Notes under the pieces: generated by a model
Seen by the model: the letters and a program-made list of their open reading frames with translations, nothing else
What the model was told of the DNA's origin: nothing
The model's database searches: none
Shown here: in pieces, positions 54,925 to 63,742 of the stretch
Position numbering within the stretch: position 1 is the first letter of the stretch
How the letters are laid out: each line of letters starts with the position of its first letter
Translations under genes and position numbers: made by a program
From: Betaproteobacteria bacterium
GTDB taxonomy: Bacteria; Pseudomonadota; Gammaproteobacteria; Burkholderiales; Casimicrobiaceae
NCBI GenBank assembly: GCA_016717855.1
Contig: JADKEV010000020.1
Coordinates: 62,001-126,000, forward strand
Direction of reading: 5' to 3'
Length of the DNA: 64,000 nucleotides

Positions 54925-55851
54925 GTGCGCCCAAGAGTTTCGGTAATCATACCAACCTACAACCGGCGCGATCTGGTTCTCAACGCAATAGGCAGTGTCC
55001 TGGCGCAAACGCTGCCGGTCGATGAGATCATCGTCGTGGACGACGGTTCCGGGGACGGCACGGCCGATGCCCTGCAACGTCATTTCGGATCGAGAGTTGT
55101 GTATGTCCGTCAGGACAATGCTGGAGTCGCCGCGGCGCGCAATCATGGACTGGCGATCGCCCGAGGCGACTATCTTGCCCTGCTCGACAGCGACGACGAG
55201 TGGCTTCCCGAAAAGAATTCCCGCCAGGTGCAGTGGCTCGATGCGCACCCGGATTTCGGAATGGTCCTCTGCGACGTCATCCGCGTTACGAAGGGCGGGG
55301 AGATCGTGGACGTGTTTCGACGCCGGGAGTTCATTCCGGAAGACGGTCTTGTGCTGCGATGGGTGTTGCGCAACCCCGCGTTGGCCCCTGTGTCAGCCAT
55401 GATTCGCCGCGGGGTCCTCGCTGACATCGGCGGATTCAATACCGGGTTGCGAACCGCCGAGGATATCGAGTTCCACCTTCGCGTCGCGCGCAGGTGGCCG
55501 ATCGGCGTGGTCAGCGAATCGCTGGTTCGTGCCATGCGCGGCCATGACGGCCTGTCGGCACTGGCCAGTACCTACGATGACTACCAGGGAGTTGTCGAGC
55601 GCTTCGTTGCCGAATGTCGCGGTGACGTTCCGGATGAGGACTTGGATGCGGGTTTGGCGTGGGCTTGTGTGCGCAATGCACGCGGCATGTTGCTCCAGGG
55701 CCGCTGGATGGACGCTAGACGGCTGACGCTGCGCGCATTGCGGCACGCACCGGACTGGGCTGTCCGCCGCGAGGCACTGGCGTTGCTCCCTTTGGCGTTG
55801 CGCCGCGGAATGGCAAGAGCGCGCGGGAAGGTCCAACCGCGTCGCGTCTAG
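54925..55851 (+). CDS. Glycosyltransferase family 2
   Basis: 308 residues from the GTG at 54925 (VRPRVSVIIPTYNRRDLVLN); an upstream TTG at 54868 would overlap the divergent deacetylase. Motifs: IIVVDDGSGDGTADAL, NAGVAAARNHGLAIARGDYLALLDSDDEW (DxD region), SAMIRRGVLADIGGFN, RTAEDIEFHLRVARRWP. A helical tail (RNARGMLLQGRWMDARRLTLRAL) resembles that of the GT2 at 14802. Divergent from the deacetylase with about 46 nt between the starts, which leaves little room for two promoters. Confidence 0.87.
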   Translation: MRPRVSVIIPTYNRRDLVLNAIGSVLAQTLPVDEIIVVDDGSGDGTADALQRHFGSRVVYVRQDNAGVAAARNHGLAIARGDYLALLDSDDEWLPEKNSRQVQWLDAHPDFGMVLCDVIRVTKGGEIVDVFRRREFIPEDGLVLRWVLRNPALAPVSAMIRRGVLADIGGFNTGLRTAEDIEFHLRVARRWPIGVVSESLVRAMRGHDGLSALASTYDDYQGVVERFVAECRGDVPDEDLDAGLAWACVRNARGMLLQGRWMDARRLTLRALRHAPDWAVRREALALLPLALRRGMARARGKVQPRRV

Positions 55852-56026
55852 AGCGACCCGGAGACATTCGGCAATCGCACCTGTCTTCTGCATCGCCAGC
55901 GGCTGGATGCGAAGCACGGTGCGATGCCCAAATCCGGGCGCTTCATTGTGCGCTGCGGCCGCAACCGAGGTCCAGGAAGCGCCGATTTGTCCCTTCCCGG
56001 TGCGTGATGGGATATGCTTCGACGCT

Positions 56027-57148
56027 ATGTCTGGCTATATGACGCCTGCCAGCATGTACCAACCCCTTGCCGGAGCGCCAAACCATGAAACAACTGCCGG
56101 TCCCCAGTCCCCAGGATTCGCCCGGGGAAACAGGTTGAGTGCGATCATTGCCGCCGCTGCGGACTCCGCTTCACGTCACGGGGAAAGTGCCGTGGTGCGC
56201 GTCGATTACCTGGATGGTTGGCGTGGGCTGGCGATTCTCCTTGTGCTCCAGGATCATTTCTTTTCGCTCCCGGGATTCGAGAGCGGTCACCTCGGGGTCG
56301 ACACGTTCTTCTGCCTGTCTGGATTGCTGATCAGCCGCATCCTGTTCGTACAGCGAGTGCCGCTTTCAACGTTTTACAAACGCCGTATCAGCCGTATCTT
56401 CCCGGTGTTCTTTCTCTTCGTTGCGCTGGTATACGGAGCTGCAGTGCTGACGGGCCACCCCGGCACGTGGCGCGAGTTCATCGCCACCGTCACACTCCTG
56501 CGAACATACTTACCCATTAGTCCGGACATCTGGCATACCGGCCTTCCGATCGGGCACCTGTGGTCCCTTAACGTGGAAGAGCATGGGTACATCATACTTA
56601 GCGCACTGACTGTGATCGCCGCAGTACGCCATCGGTCGGGGTGGTTGCTGGTCCTGCTGGGCGTAGCCACGATCGGAATTCACCTTGCCTACTATCGATA
56701 CGCTGCCCTGGCGCCAGCCAACTACGAAATCAGGACTGAGACGGCCGCGGCCTATCTGCTCATATCGGCCGGCTACTTCCTCTTGCGTGAACGCTTTGTG
56801 CCCTTGGTAAAGCCGTGGATGCCGCTCGCTGCTATCGTGCTCGCAGTGGCATGCTATTGGCGAGGCATTCCGGAGTGGATTTCCGCGGTTGCCACACCGT
56901 TTCTGCTCGCGTTTGCCGTGAATCATCTCGGGCAGGCGAAGGCGGCCGTGCTCACCGCGCTGGCAGCGGCGCCGCTACGGCTGCTCGGCATCTGTTCCTA
57001 TTCCGTATACCTTTGGCAACAGCCGTTCTATGAATTCAGGGCATCTTTCCCCCCCGGCCTTGCGCTAGTCTGCGCGCTCCTCACCGGGGCTGCCTCGTTT
57101 TACTTGTTCGAGAATCCCGTGCGGACCTGGTTGAACCGTAATTGGTAG
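56027..57148 (+). CDS. Acyltransferase family 3 membrane protein (OafA/YrhL-like)
   Basis: About 373 residues from the ATG at 56027. The family hallmarks are RVDYLDGWRGLAILLVLQDHFF (equivalent of R-x10-H), GHLGVDTFFCLSGLLISRIL, FYKRRISRIFPVFFLFVALVY, HLWSLNVEEHGYI and the C-terminal SYSVYLWQQPFYEF and FYLFENPVRTWLNR. About nine further hydrophobic segments are present. Role: O-acetylation or other O-acylation of polysaccharide at the inner membrane. The upstream frame to 55907 looks non-coding. Its end overlaps the open frame of the lipoprotein gene downstream, and a good ribosome-binding site for that gene lies 15 nt past the stop region. Confidence 0.9.
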   Translation: MSGYMTPASMYQPLAGAPNHETTAGPQSPGFARGNRLSAIIAAAADSASRHGESAVVRVDYLDGWRGLAILLVLQDHFFSLPGFESGHLGVDTFFCLSGLLISRILFVQRVPLSTFYKRRISRIFPVFFLFVALVYGAAVLTGHPGTWREFIATVTLLRTYLPISPDIWHTGLPIGHLWSLNVEEHGYIILSALTVIAAVRHRSGWLLVLLGVATIGIHLAYYRYAALAPANYEIRTETAAAYLLISAGYFLLRERFVPLVKPWMPLAAIVLAVACYWRGIPEWISAVATPFLLAFAVNHLGQAKAAVLTALAAAPLRLLGICSYSVYLWQQPFYEFRASFPPGLALVCALLTGAASFYLFENPVRTWLNRNW

Positions 57149-57162
57149 TAAAGGAGCCCTAC

Positions 57163-59262
57163 TTGCCTTCGTTCAGCCTTGCTGGAACTTGCCTCCTGTT
57201 GACGTCCGCTGCTCTTCTAGGTTGCGGGCGCTCCGACGCCGGTCCGGACTCGACCCGCCCAATTGCTCGGTTCGCTTCAGGACCAGCCAGCGGGCAACCA
57301 GTCCCTCCGGTGACAGCGAACCCTGCGAGTCCTGCGCCCTCTTTCCGTCTCCCGGTTGCCCACCCCCGCGTCTTGCTTGGCGACCAGGCCACAAGAACGA
57401 GGCTCACGGAAGCGCTGAACAACAACTCCCAGGCCGCCGCACGATTTCGCGACCAGGTGTCCGCGCAGTTGCTCGGCCGCCGTGCCTACGCATTCCAGCC
57501 CTGGTACGCGGCACTGCAGTTCCAGTTGACAGGCGATGTCCGATACGCCAAGTATGCGATCGAGGAGACCGACAGGTTCATCGCGTCGGAAGAAGAGAAG
57601 ATCGCCCTCAACCAACGTGCGAGCGTCGCCGGCGACAGTTATCTCGAGGTCGGACAAGTGATCGGGAACGTTGCCCTGGTCTACGACTGGTGTCATGAAC
57701 AGCTGACGCCGGCCCAGCGCGAGCGGTGGATAGCGTATTCGAATCAGGCGGTATGGAATGTCTGGAACCCTGCACAAGCACGCTGGGGCAACGCCGTCCA
57801 TGCTTGGACTGGCTGGTCCGTCAACAACCCGTCGAACAACTACTACTACTCGTTCCTGCGCGCGACCATGCTGCTCGGCCTGGCGACACACGGCGAGAAT
57901 CCCCAGGCGAAGCAGTGGATCGATCACTTCCGCGTGACGAAAATCGAGAACCAACTGGTGCCCGCATTCACCCGCGACCTGGAAGGCGGCGGGTCTCGCG
58001 AAGGCACCGGCTATGGAACGGCAATGAAGAACCTCTGGCAGCTCTACGACTGGTGGGAGCGTTCCACCGGCGAACGCATCGCCACGCGCACGCCGCACAC
58101 GCTGGCGTCGATGGCGCACCTGATGCACAGCATCGTGCCCACGCTGGATCGTCTCGCACCCACCGGCGACCACGCCCGCGATTCTGCCGCCTCGCTGTTC
58201 GACTACCACCGTGAATACCTGCTCGAACTCATTGCGCTGTTCCCGGACGAGCGGATGTCGGGTGTTGCCAAGTCATTGCTGGAAAGCTCGACAGTGCCGC
58301 AGATGAAGAACAGCTTCATGTACGTCGCCGACTTCCTTTACGAAATGCCGCACCTGAAGTCGAGGCCGCTTGATGAACTGTCTACTTCGTACTGGGCCCC
58401 CGGCACCGGCCAGCTGATGATGCGCTCCTCGTGGCATTCCTCGGCGACTTATGCGAATTTCATTTGCGGCCCGTACACGGAAAGCCACGCCCATCGCGAC
58501 CAGGGCAGCTTCGTCATCTACAAGGGCACGTGGCTGGCGCTTGACGCCAACATGTTTTCGCACTCGGGCATCGAGCAGGACGAGGAACTGCACAACCTCG
58601 TACGTTTCGATACGGGCGGCAGCGCAGCGCGACAAATGTACGGCACCAGCTGCAGGATGGCAGCACTCGCGGATACGCCGCACTATACTTATGCTTCCGC
58701 CAGCATCACACCGACCTACGGCAACCGGAGTGCGGTGGTGAAGTCCGAGCGGGAGTTCCTCTTTATCAAGCCCGACACTTTCGTCGTATTCGACCGCGCT
58801 ATGGTTGCGAGCCCCGCGACGCGGCGCATCTGGACACTCAACGTTGCCTCCGAACCAAAGGTCGATGGCGACGTGATGCGCTACGTCGAAGGCAGGAATC
58901 AACTCGAAGTCTACCGTCTGGCACCGGCTGGCCTCAAGGCGGAGACACGCAGCTGGCCGGAGATGCGCAAGGGGCTGCGCAGTGGTGTGCGGGTCGACGT
59001 AGCCGATGCCAATGGCACTGCGTCCGTGTTCCTGCACGTGCTCTCTGCCGGTGGCGCGGTAGTCACTGCCACACGAGCAGATGTCGCTGGCCAGACCGGG
59101 GCCGCGATCAAGTTCGCCGACGGGCGCACCGCGACGGTTCGCTTCTCGAACCAGGGCAGCGGTGGCACGATTGAACTGCGTGCCGCCGATCACACGCTGC
59201 AAAGCGGTGGCACACTGCCAACCAATGTTCTCGCGCCGCCGCTGTTTGCGAAGCCGGAGTGA
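57163..59262 (+). CDS. Heparinase II/III-like lipoprotein
   Basis: 699 residues. The TTG at 57163 has AAAGGAG seven bases ahead and gives a clean lipoprotein signal (SFSLAGTCLLLTSAALLGCG, lipobox L-L-G-C), so it is preferred over the TTG at 57142. The body matches the heparinase-like proteins at 15893 and 49704 throughout: VAHPRVLLGD, AGDSYLEVGQVIGNVALVYDW, NNYYYSFLRATMLLGL, GGGSREGTGYGT near residue 280, ESHAHRDQGSFVIYKGTW and HSGIEQDEELHN. No accessory domains are seen. Likely anchored to the outer membrane facing the periplasm or surface, where it could degrade or trim EPS during export. Follows the O-acyltransferase. Confidence 0.85.
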   Translation: MPSFSLAGTCLLLTSAALLGCGRSDAGPDSTRPIARFASGPASGQPVPPVTANPASPAPSFRLPVAHPRVLLGDQATRTRLTEALNNNSQAAARFRDQVSAQLLGRRAYAFQPWYAALQFQLTGDVRYAKYAIEETDRFIASEEEKIALNQRASVAGDSYLEVGQVIGNVALVYDWCHEQLTPAQRERWIAYSNQAVWNVWNPAQARWGNAVHAWTGWSVNNPSNNYYYSFLRATMLLGLATHGENPQAKQWIDHFRVTKIENQLVPAFTRDLEGGGSREGTGYGTAMKNLWQLYDWWERSTGERIATRTPHTLASMAHLMHSIVPTLDRLAPTGDHARDSAASLFDYHREYLLELIALFPDERMSGVAKSLLESSTVPQMKNSFMYVADFLYEMPHLKSRPLDELSTSYWAPGTGQLMMRSSWHSSATYANFICGPYTESHAHRDQGSFVIYKGTWLALDANMFSHSGIEQDEELHNLVRFDTGGSAARQMYGTSCRMAALADTPHYTYASASITPTYGNRSAVVKSEREFLFIKPDTFVVFDRAMVASPATRRIWTLNVASEPKVDGDVMRYVEGRNQLEVYRLAPAGLKAETRSWPEMRKGLRSGVRVDVADANGTASVFLHVLSAGGAVVTATRADVAGQTGAAIKFADGRTATVRFSNQGSGGTIELRAADHTLQSGGTLPTNVLAPPLFAKPE

Positions 59263-59509
59263 ACTGTCAAGCAAGAGGCATAGTTCAGGCATGAAATTTC
59301 GCCTGGTCCTGATACCTTTGCACGCTGCGGCCGCACCGTATCCCACATCCCGGAGCGCACCAGTCATGCACTCTTATCCGAATCGCCGCCGGGAGCAGTA
59401 CTGGTAGGGGGCGATTCATGTATGGATTCAACACCCAGCTGACGATGCCTTCAATGCCGCATCGCGCACGTCACCGTGTCCCTGAAAGAAGTGGGATCCG
59501 GCGTGCGCA

Positions 59510-60947
59510 TCAAGCCATAGTGCCAGGGCCGGACACGGGCTGCCACGGCAGGGTCAGTATCGCTTCCAGCCCGCCGTCCGGATGATTGCGCAGCCGCACG
59601 TCGCCGCCCTGGGCCTGCGCAATACTGCGTGCGATGGCGAGCCCCAGCCCGGTGCCGCCGGTTTCCCGGCTGCGCGAGCGTTCGAGCCTGTAGAAGGGCT
59701 CGAACACCGTTTCGAGTTCGTCCTCCGGGATGCCGGGGCCATGATCGCGGATTCGGATCGTGAGCTCCGCGGCGCTTTCCCCGAAGCTGACCTCGGCCCG
59801 CTGGCCGTAGATGGCCGCGTTGTCCATCAGGTTGGAAAGGCAGCGCCGCAGCAACTGCGGTGGCCCGAAGCAGGGTCTGGACACCTGACCGGCGATGATC
59901 ACCGTGCGCCCCATTGCCTCGTTGTCGGCCTGCAGGCCTTCCAGCAGCCCGAGGATGTCGATTTTCCGCCCCGGCTCGCGGCTGTTGAGGCCGCGCATGA
60001 ACTCCAGCGTCTGCGTGACCATCGCCTCCATTTCCAGCAGGTCGGCTTCGAAGCTCTCGCGCAGGCTGCCGTCCTCGAGCATCTCGGCGCGCAAGCGCAT
60101 CCGCGTCAGCGGCGTCTTCAGATCGTGCGACATCGCGGTGAACAGGCGCGTGCGTTCGTCGATGAACCGGATCAGGCGCGTCTGCATGGTGTTGAACGCG
60201 CGGGCGGCCCGGCTGACCTCGGCAGGGCCGCCTTCCGGCAGCGGCGGGCGATTGATGTCGCGGCCGAGGTCGTCGGCGGCCGCGGCGAGCAGATGCAGCG
60301 GGCGCGTCACCCAGCGCACCGCGACGAACGAGAGCAGCAGCACCGCGGCGAGCAGGACCAGCAAGGTGGCAAGCAACCGCCAGGGCAGACTCGTCGACTC
60401 CGGCGGGGCCTGGGTGTCGAACGTCGCCCAGGTTCCATCCAGCAGCCGGACCTGGACCAGGATGGCCGGGCCGTCGGGCGCAAACCGGTGCATGCCGCCC
60501 GGGTCCATCCGACCCTCCTGAAAGTGGCGACCAGCCAGCGCCGGGACCGGGCGCTCCCTCCACCCAGGCGGGCGGCTTGCCGGACATCGTCACCCTGAGC
60601 GGACGCTCGTCACCCAGCGTCGTGCGCAGCATGGCCGAGAACATCGCTGCGCGCACTCCCCCGAATGCCGCCGACTCCTCCGCTGGCGGCGTCCGATCCA
60701 GCGTGACCACCAGCGGCGGCACGTTCAGGATGCCGACGATCCGGGCGCGGTCCGCGGGGCCTAGCGAGTCCAGCAGTCGGACGATGTCGGCGATCCGCTG
60801 CGCTGGTTGCATCCCGCTGGCGCGGCCGAGCGCGGAATCGCGCTCGGCGAAGTTGATCGCCGCGCTGAGCAATTGCGCCAGGATCAGCCCGCTGGCCAGC
60901 ACCAGCAGCAGCCGTCCGAACAGCGAGCGCGGCAGCAGGCGCATCAC
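59510..60947 (-). pseudogene. Sensor histidine kinase (one frameshift)
   Basis: The N-terminal part starts MMRLLPRSLFGRLLLVLASG at 60947 (membrane segment, periplasmic region to about residue 130). The second part reads from about 60550 to 59510: membrane helix LLATLLVLLAAVLLLSFVAV, HAMP, the H-box MSHDLKTPLTRMRLRAEML, N-box NLMDNAA, G-boxes DHGPGIPEDE and GGTGLGLAIA. The two parts lie in different frames. Removing one base in the GGG run at 60549-60551 joins WVEGAPVPALAGRHFQEGR. Otherwise about 479 residues, as in RstB-like kinases. The start overlaps the stop of the response regulator (ATGA). A real mutation would separate sensing from signalling; a sequence error is equally possible. Confidence 0.85.
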
Positions 60948-61669
60948 GGCTCGCCCGTTACCGCCACCGCGAGCACATAGCCTTCGCCGCGCACGGTCTT
61001 GATCAGGCGCGGCTCGCGCGCGTCGTCGCGCAGCCGCTGCCGGAGCCGGCCCACCTGCACGTCGATGCTGCGGTCCAGCGGATCGGCTTCCTTGCCTTGC
61101 GTGAGATCGACCAGCTGGTCGCGATTGAGGACCCGGTTCGGGTGGCTGAGGAAAATCCGCAGCAGCCGGTACTCGGCGCCCGCGAGCGGCGTGACAACGC
61201 CCTCCGCCGAGATAAGCTGGCGCGCGGCCGTGTCCAGCACCCAGCCGGCAAATCGCAGGCGGCGCGCGCTGTCCGGGCGCAGGTTGGCGGGCAGGCTGCG
61301 CGCGCGGCGCAGGATGGCCTTGATGCGTGCCAGCAACTCCCTGGCGCTGAACGGCTTGGCCAGGTAGTCGTCGGCGCCCAGCTCCAGCCCGACGATGCGG
61401 TCGGTCTCCTCGCCGCGCGCGGTCAGCATGATCACCGGAATGTCAGAGGACTTCGCGCGCAGGTTCCGGCACAAGGTCAGGCCGTCGTCGCCCGGCAGCA
61501 TCAGGTCGAGCACGATCAGGTCGATGCGCCCCGCATCCAATGCCTGCCACATCGCACGCCCGTCGGCGACGGCGGTCACCCGCAGGCCGTTCTTGAGCAG
61601 ATACTTGCCCAGCAGGTTGCGGATTTCGGCGTCGTCGTCGACGATCAGGATATGGTCGGGTGCGTCCAT
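60944..61669 (-). CDS. OmpR-family response regulator
   Basis: 241 residues from the ATG at 61669 (MDAPDHILIVDDDAEIRNLL). The receiver domain has the acidic pocket VDDD, phosphoacceptor Asp in LIVLDLMLPGDDG near residue 53, VIMLTARGEETDRI and LAKPFSARELLAR (conserved Lys). The C-terminal winged helix has LAGAEYRLLRIFLSHPNRVLNRDQL and RSIDVQVGRLRQRL and ends ETVRGEGY-like (KTVRGEGYVLAV). The frame extends to 61759 without similarity. Its stop overlaps the kinase start, so the two are cotranscribed. The divergent Spy-like gene suggests an envelope or metal stress theme, but the signal is unknown. Confidence 0.92.
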   Translation of the reverse strand: MDAPDHILIVDDDAEIRNLLGKYLLKNGLRVTAVADGRAMWQALDAGRIDLIVLDLMLPGDDGLTLCRNLRAKSSDIPVIMLTARGEETDRIVGLELGADDYLAKPFSARELLARIKAILRRARSLPANLRPDSARRLRFAGWVLDTAARQLISAEGVVTPLAGAEYRLLRIFLSHPNRVLNRDQLVDLTQGKEADPLDRSIDVQVGRLRQRLRDDAREPRLIKTVRGEGYVLAVAVTGEP

Positions 61670-61883
61670 GGGGCAATTCTCGGATGGTTCCGGGCCGGCC
61701 GGACGGGAGAAAAGTAACGCACTGTGTCGGCAGGCTGTCTCGTCGCACTGCGCTACCAAAAGGCCGCTCCGTGAAATGCTCTGCTTACACGACGGTGTTC
61801 AAATTATAACCGTGGCGAGGGGGTTCCCGGCGAATGCGCAGAGACCCCCGAGCACGCACCTCACCACCACCTGGAGATAGATC

Positions 61884-62387
61884 ATGAAGAAGATCCACAC
61901 TGTCATGGCCGCCGCGGTTGCCGCCCTGTCGATAGCCGCCGCGACGGCCACGTTCGCCCAGCCGTTCGGCGGTCCGGGATATGGTCCCGGAGCCGGGATG
62001 GGGATGGGCATGGGCCACCGGCACGGGCCGATGGCCGGAGCCGATCCGTCGGTGATGGTCGAATCCCGCCTGGCCGACATGAAGACACTGTTGCAGATCA
62101 CCGCCGCGCAGGAATCCGCATGGCAGGCATTCACGGCCGCGGCCAGGCAGCAGGCCGCGGGGATGCAGGCGATGCGCGCCCAGATGCAGCAGGACGCGGG
62201 CACGGCGCCCGAGCGGATGGCGCAGCGCTCGGCCATGATGCAACAGCGCAGCGCGGCGATGGCAACGATGAGCACCGCGTTCGGCGCGCTCTACGCGGTC
62301 CTGACGCCGGCGCAGAAAGCCGTCGCCGACCAGCATGGCGGAATGATGAGCCAGCGCGGCATGCGGCACGGTCCGCGGGGCAGCTGA
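61884..62387 (+). CDS. Spy/CpxP-like periplasmic protein (LTXXQ motif)
   Basis: 167 residues with a signal peptide (MAAAVAALSIAAATATFAQ), a glycine/methionine/histidine-rich stretch (GMGMGMGHRHGP) that could bind metal, and a helical methionine- and glutamine-rich body. The LTXXQ-type motif appears as LLQITAAQESAW near residue 73 and VLTPAQKAVADQ near residue 147. Family role: periplasmic chaperone or adaptor, sometimes regulated by an adjacent two-component system. It is divergent from the response regulator, so control by that pair is likely. The Met/His content hints at copper or zinc, which is inference. Confidence 0.82.
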   Translation: MKKIHTVMAAAVAALSIAAATATFAQPFGGPGYGPGAGMGMGMGHRHGPMAGADPSVMVESRLADMKTLLQITAAQESAWQAFTAAARQQAAGMQAMRAQMQQDAGTAPERMAQRSAMMQQRSAAMATMSTAFGALYAVLTPAQKAVADQHGGMMSQRGMRHGPRGS

Positions 62388-62619
62388 TCCGCTGATTGGA
62401 GCGGGGTGGGCAGCCGGTGCAACAGGCAGGCTTCCCGCCACGAAGACTGAATGACCGCGCCAATGCCGCAAGGCCTGGCGCGGATTCTCCATGCGCCGCC
62501 CGGCGCGGGCCGGCAAGGGCGATTGATCCTGTTCGCGGCCGGGCAGGGACCGTGCCCACAGATACACCCGGCACTGATACGATGGCTGCGCCGAACCCGG
62601 CGTGCCCCCGAGAATTCCC

Positions 62620-63696
62620 ATGATCTCCCCCGTTGATAGTCCGACCGCGCCCGTCGAGAGCAGGGCCCTGCTGTTCTTGCTGGTCGTGGTCACCGTTGCC
62701 TTTGGCTGGATCCTGGCGCCGTTCTTCGGCACCATCATGTGGGCCGCAATCATCGCCATGCTGTTCGCGCCGGTCTACCGCCGGCTGCTGCCGCGATTGC
62801 GCCAGCGGCGCACGGCGGCGGCGCTGGTCACGCTGCTGGTGGTGCTGCTTATCGTGATCCTTCCGTTTGCGCTCATCACCGCCGCGCTGGCGCGCGAGGC
62901 GGCGACTCTGTATCAGCAGATCCAGTCCGGCGAGCTGAATCCCGCGGTGTACTTCAGCGGCGTGTTCGACGCGCTTCCCGACTGGATAACGGCCTTGCTC
63001 GACCGCTTCGGCCTGATCGACTTCGCCACGCTGCAGAATCGGCTCGCCGCCGGCCTGGCGCAGGGGAGCCAGTTCATCGCGGCACAGGCGCTCAGCATCG
63101 GCCAGAACTCGTTCGAATTCATTGCCAGCCTCTTTATCGCGATGTATCTGGCGTTCTACCTGATCCGCGATGGCGAGAGCGTGGCGCGGACCGTGCGGCG
63201 CGCAATCCCGCTGGCGCCCGAGCACAAGCAGGAATTGCTGGTCAAGTTCGCGACCGTGATCCGGGCGACGGTGAAGGGCAACCTGCTGGTGGCGGCCATC
63301 CAGGGCGCGCTGGGCGGCATCGCGTTCTGGTTCCTCGGCGTCACCGGGGCGCTGCTGTGGGGCGTGCTGATGGCCTTCCTGTCGCTGCTGCCGGCGGTCG
63401 GCGCCGCGCTGGTGTGGGTGCCGGTCGCGCTCTACTTCCTGGTCACCGGCGCGCTCGTCAAAGGCATCGCGCTGATCGCCTGGGGCGTGCTCGTCATCGG
63501 CCTGATCGACAACCTGCTGCGGCCGATCCTGGTCGGCAAGGACACGCGGATGCCCGACTACGTGGTGATGATCGCGACGCTCGGGGGCATGGCGGTGTTC
63601 GGCATCAACGGCTTCGTCATCGGCCCGACGATCGCGGCGATGTTCATCGCCGTCTGGCACATCCACGGGGCGGAGCGGACCGGTGGCACCGGTTGA
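62620..63696 (+). CDS. AI-2E family transporter (PF01594-like permease)
   Basis: 358 residues from the ATG at 62620 (a start at 62602 is in frame). About seven or eight membrane segments: LLFLLVVVTVAFGWILAPFFGTIMW, ALVTLLVVLLIVILPFALI, FIASLFIAMYLAFYLI, and the C-terminal GVLMAFLSLLPAVGAALVWVPVALYFL and LRPILVGKDTRMPDYVVMI, the most conserved block of the family. Despite the family name, substrates vary and many members are uncharacterised. No clear link to the neighbouring genes except that it belongs to the core-like right flank. Confidence 0.87.
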   Translation: MISPVDSPTAPVESRALLFLLVVVTVAFGWILAPFFGTIMWAAIIAMLFAPVYRRLLPRLRQRRTAAALVTLLVVLLIVILPFALITAALAREAATLYQQIQSGELNPAVYFSGVFDALPDWITALLDRFGLIDFATLQNRLAAGLAQGSQFIAAQALSIGQNSFEFIASLFIAMYLAFYLIRDGESVARTVRRAIPLAPEHKQELLVKFATVIRATVKGNLLVAAIQGALGGIAFWFLGVTGALLWGVLMAFLSLLPAVGAALVWVPVALYFLVTGALVKGIALIAWGVLVIGLIDNLLRPILVGKDTRMPDYVVMIATLGGMAVFGINGFVIGPTIAAMFIAVWHIHGAERTGGTG

Positions 63697-63742
63697 GGCC
63701 AGGCGTTGACCCGTCCGTTCGCGGCCGGGAGCGGCGGCAGCT

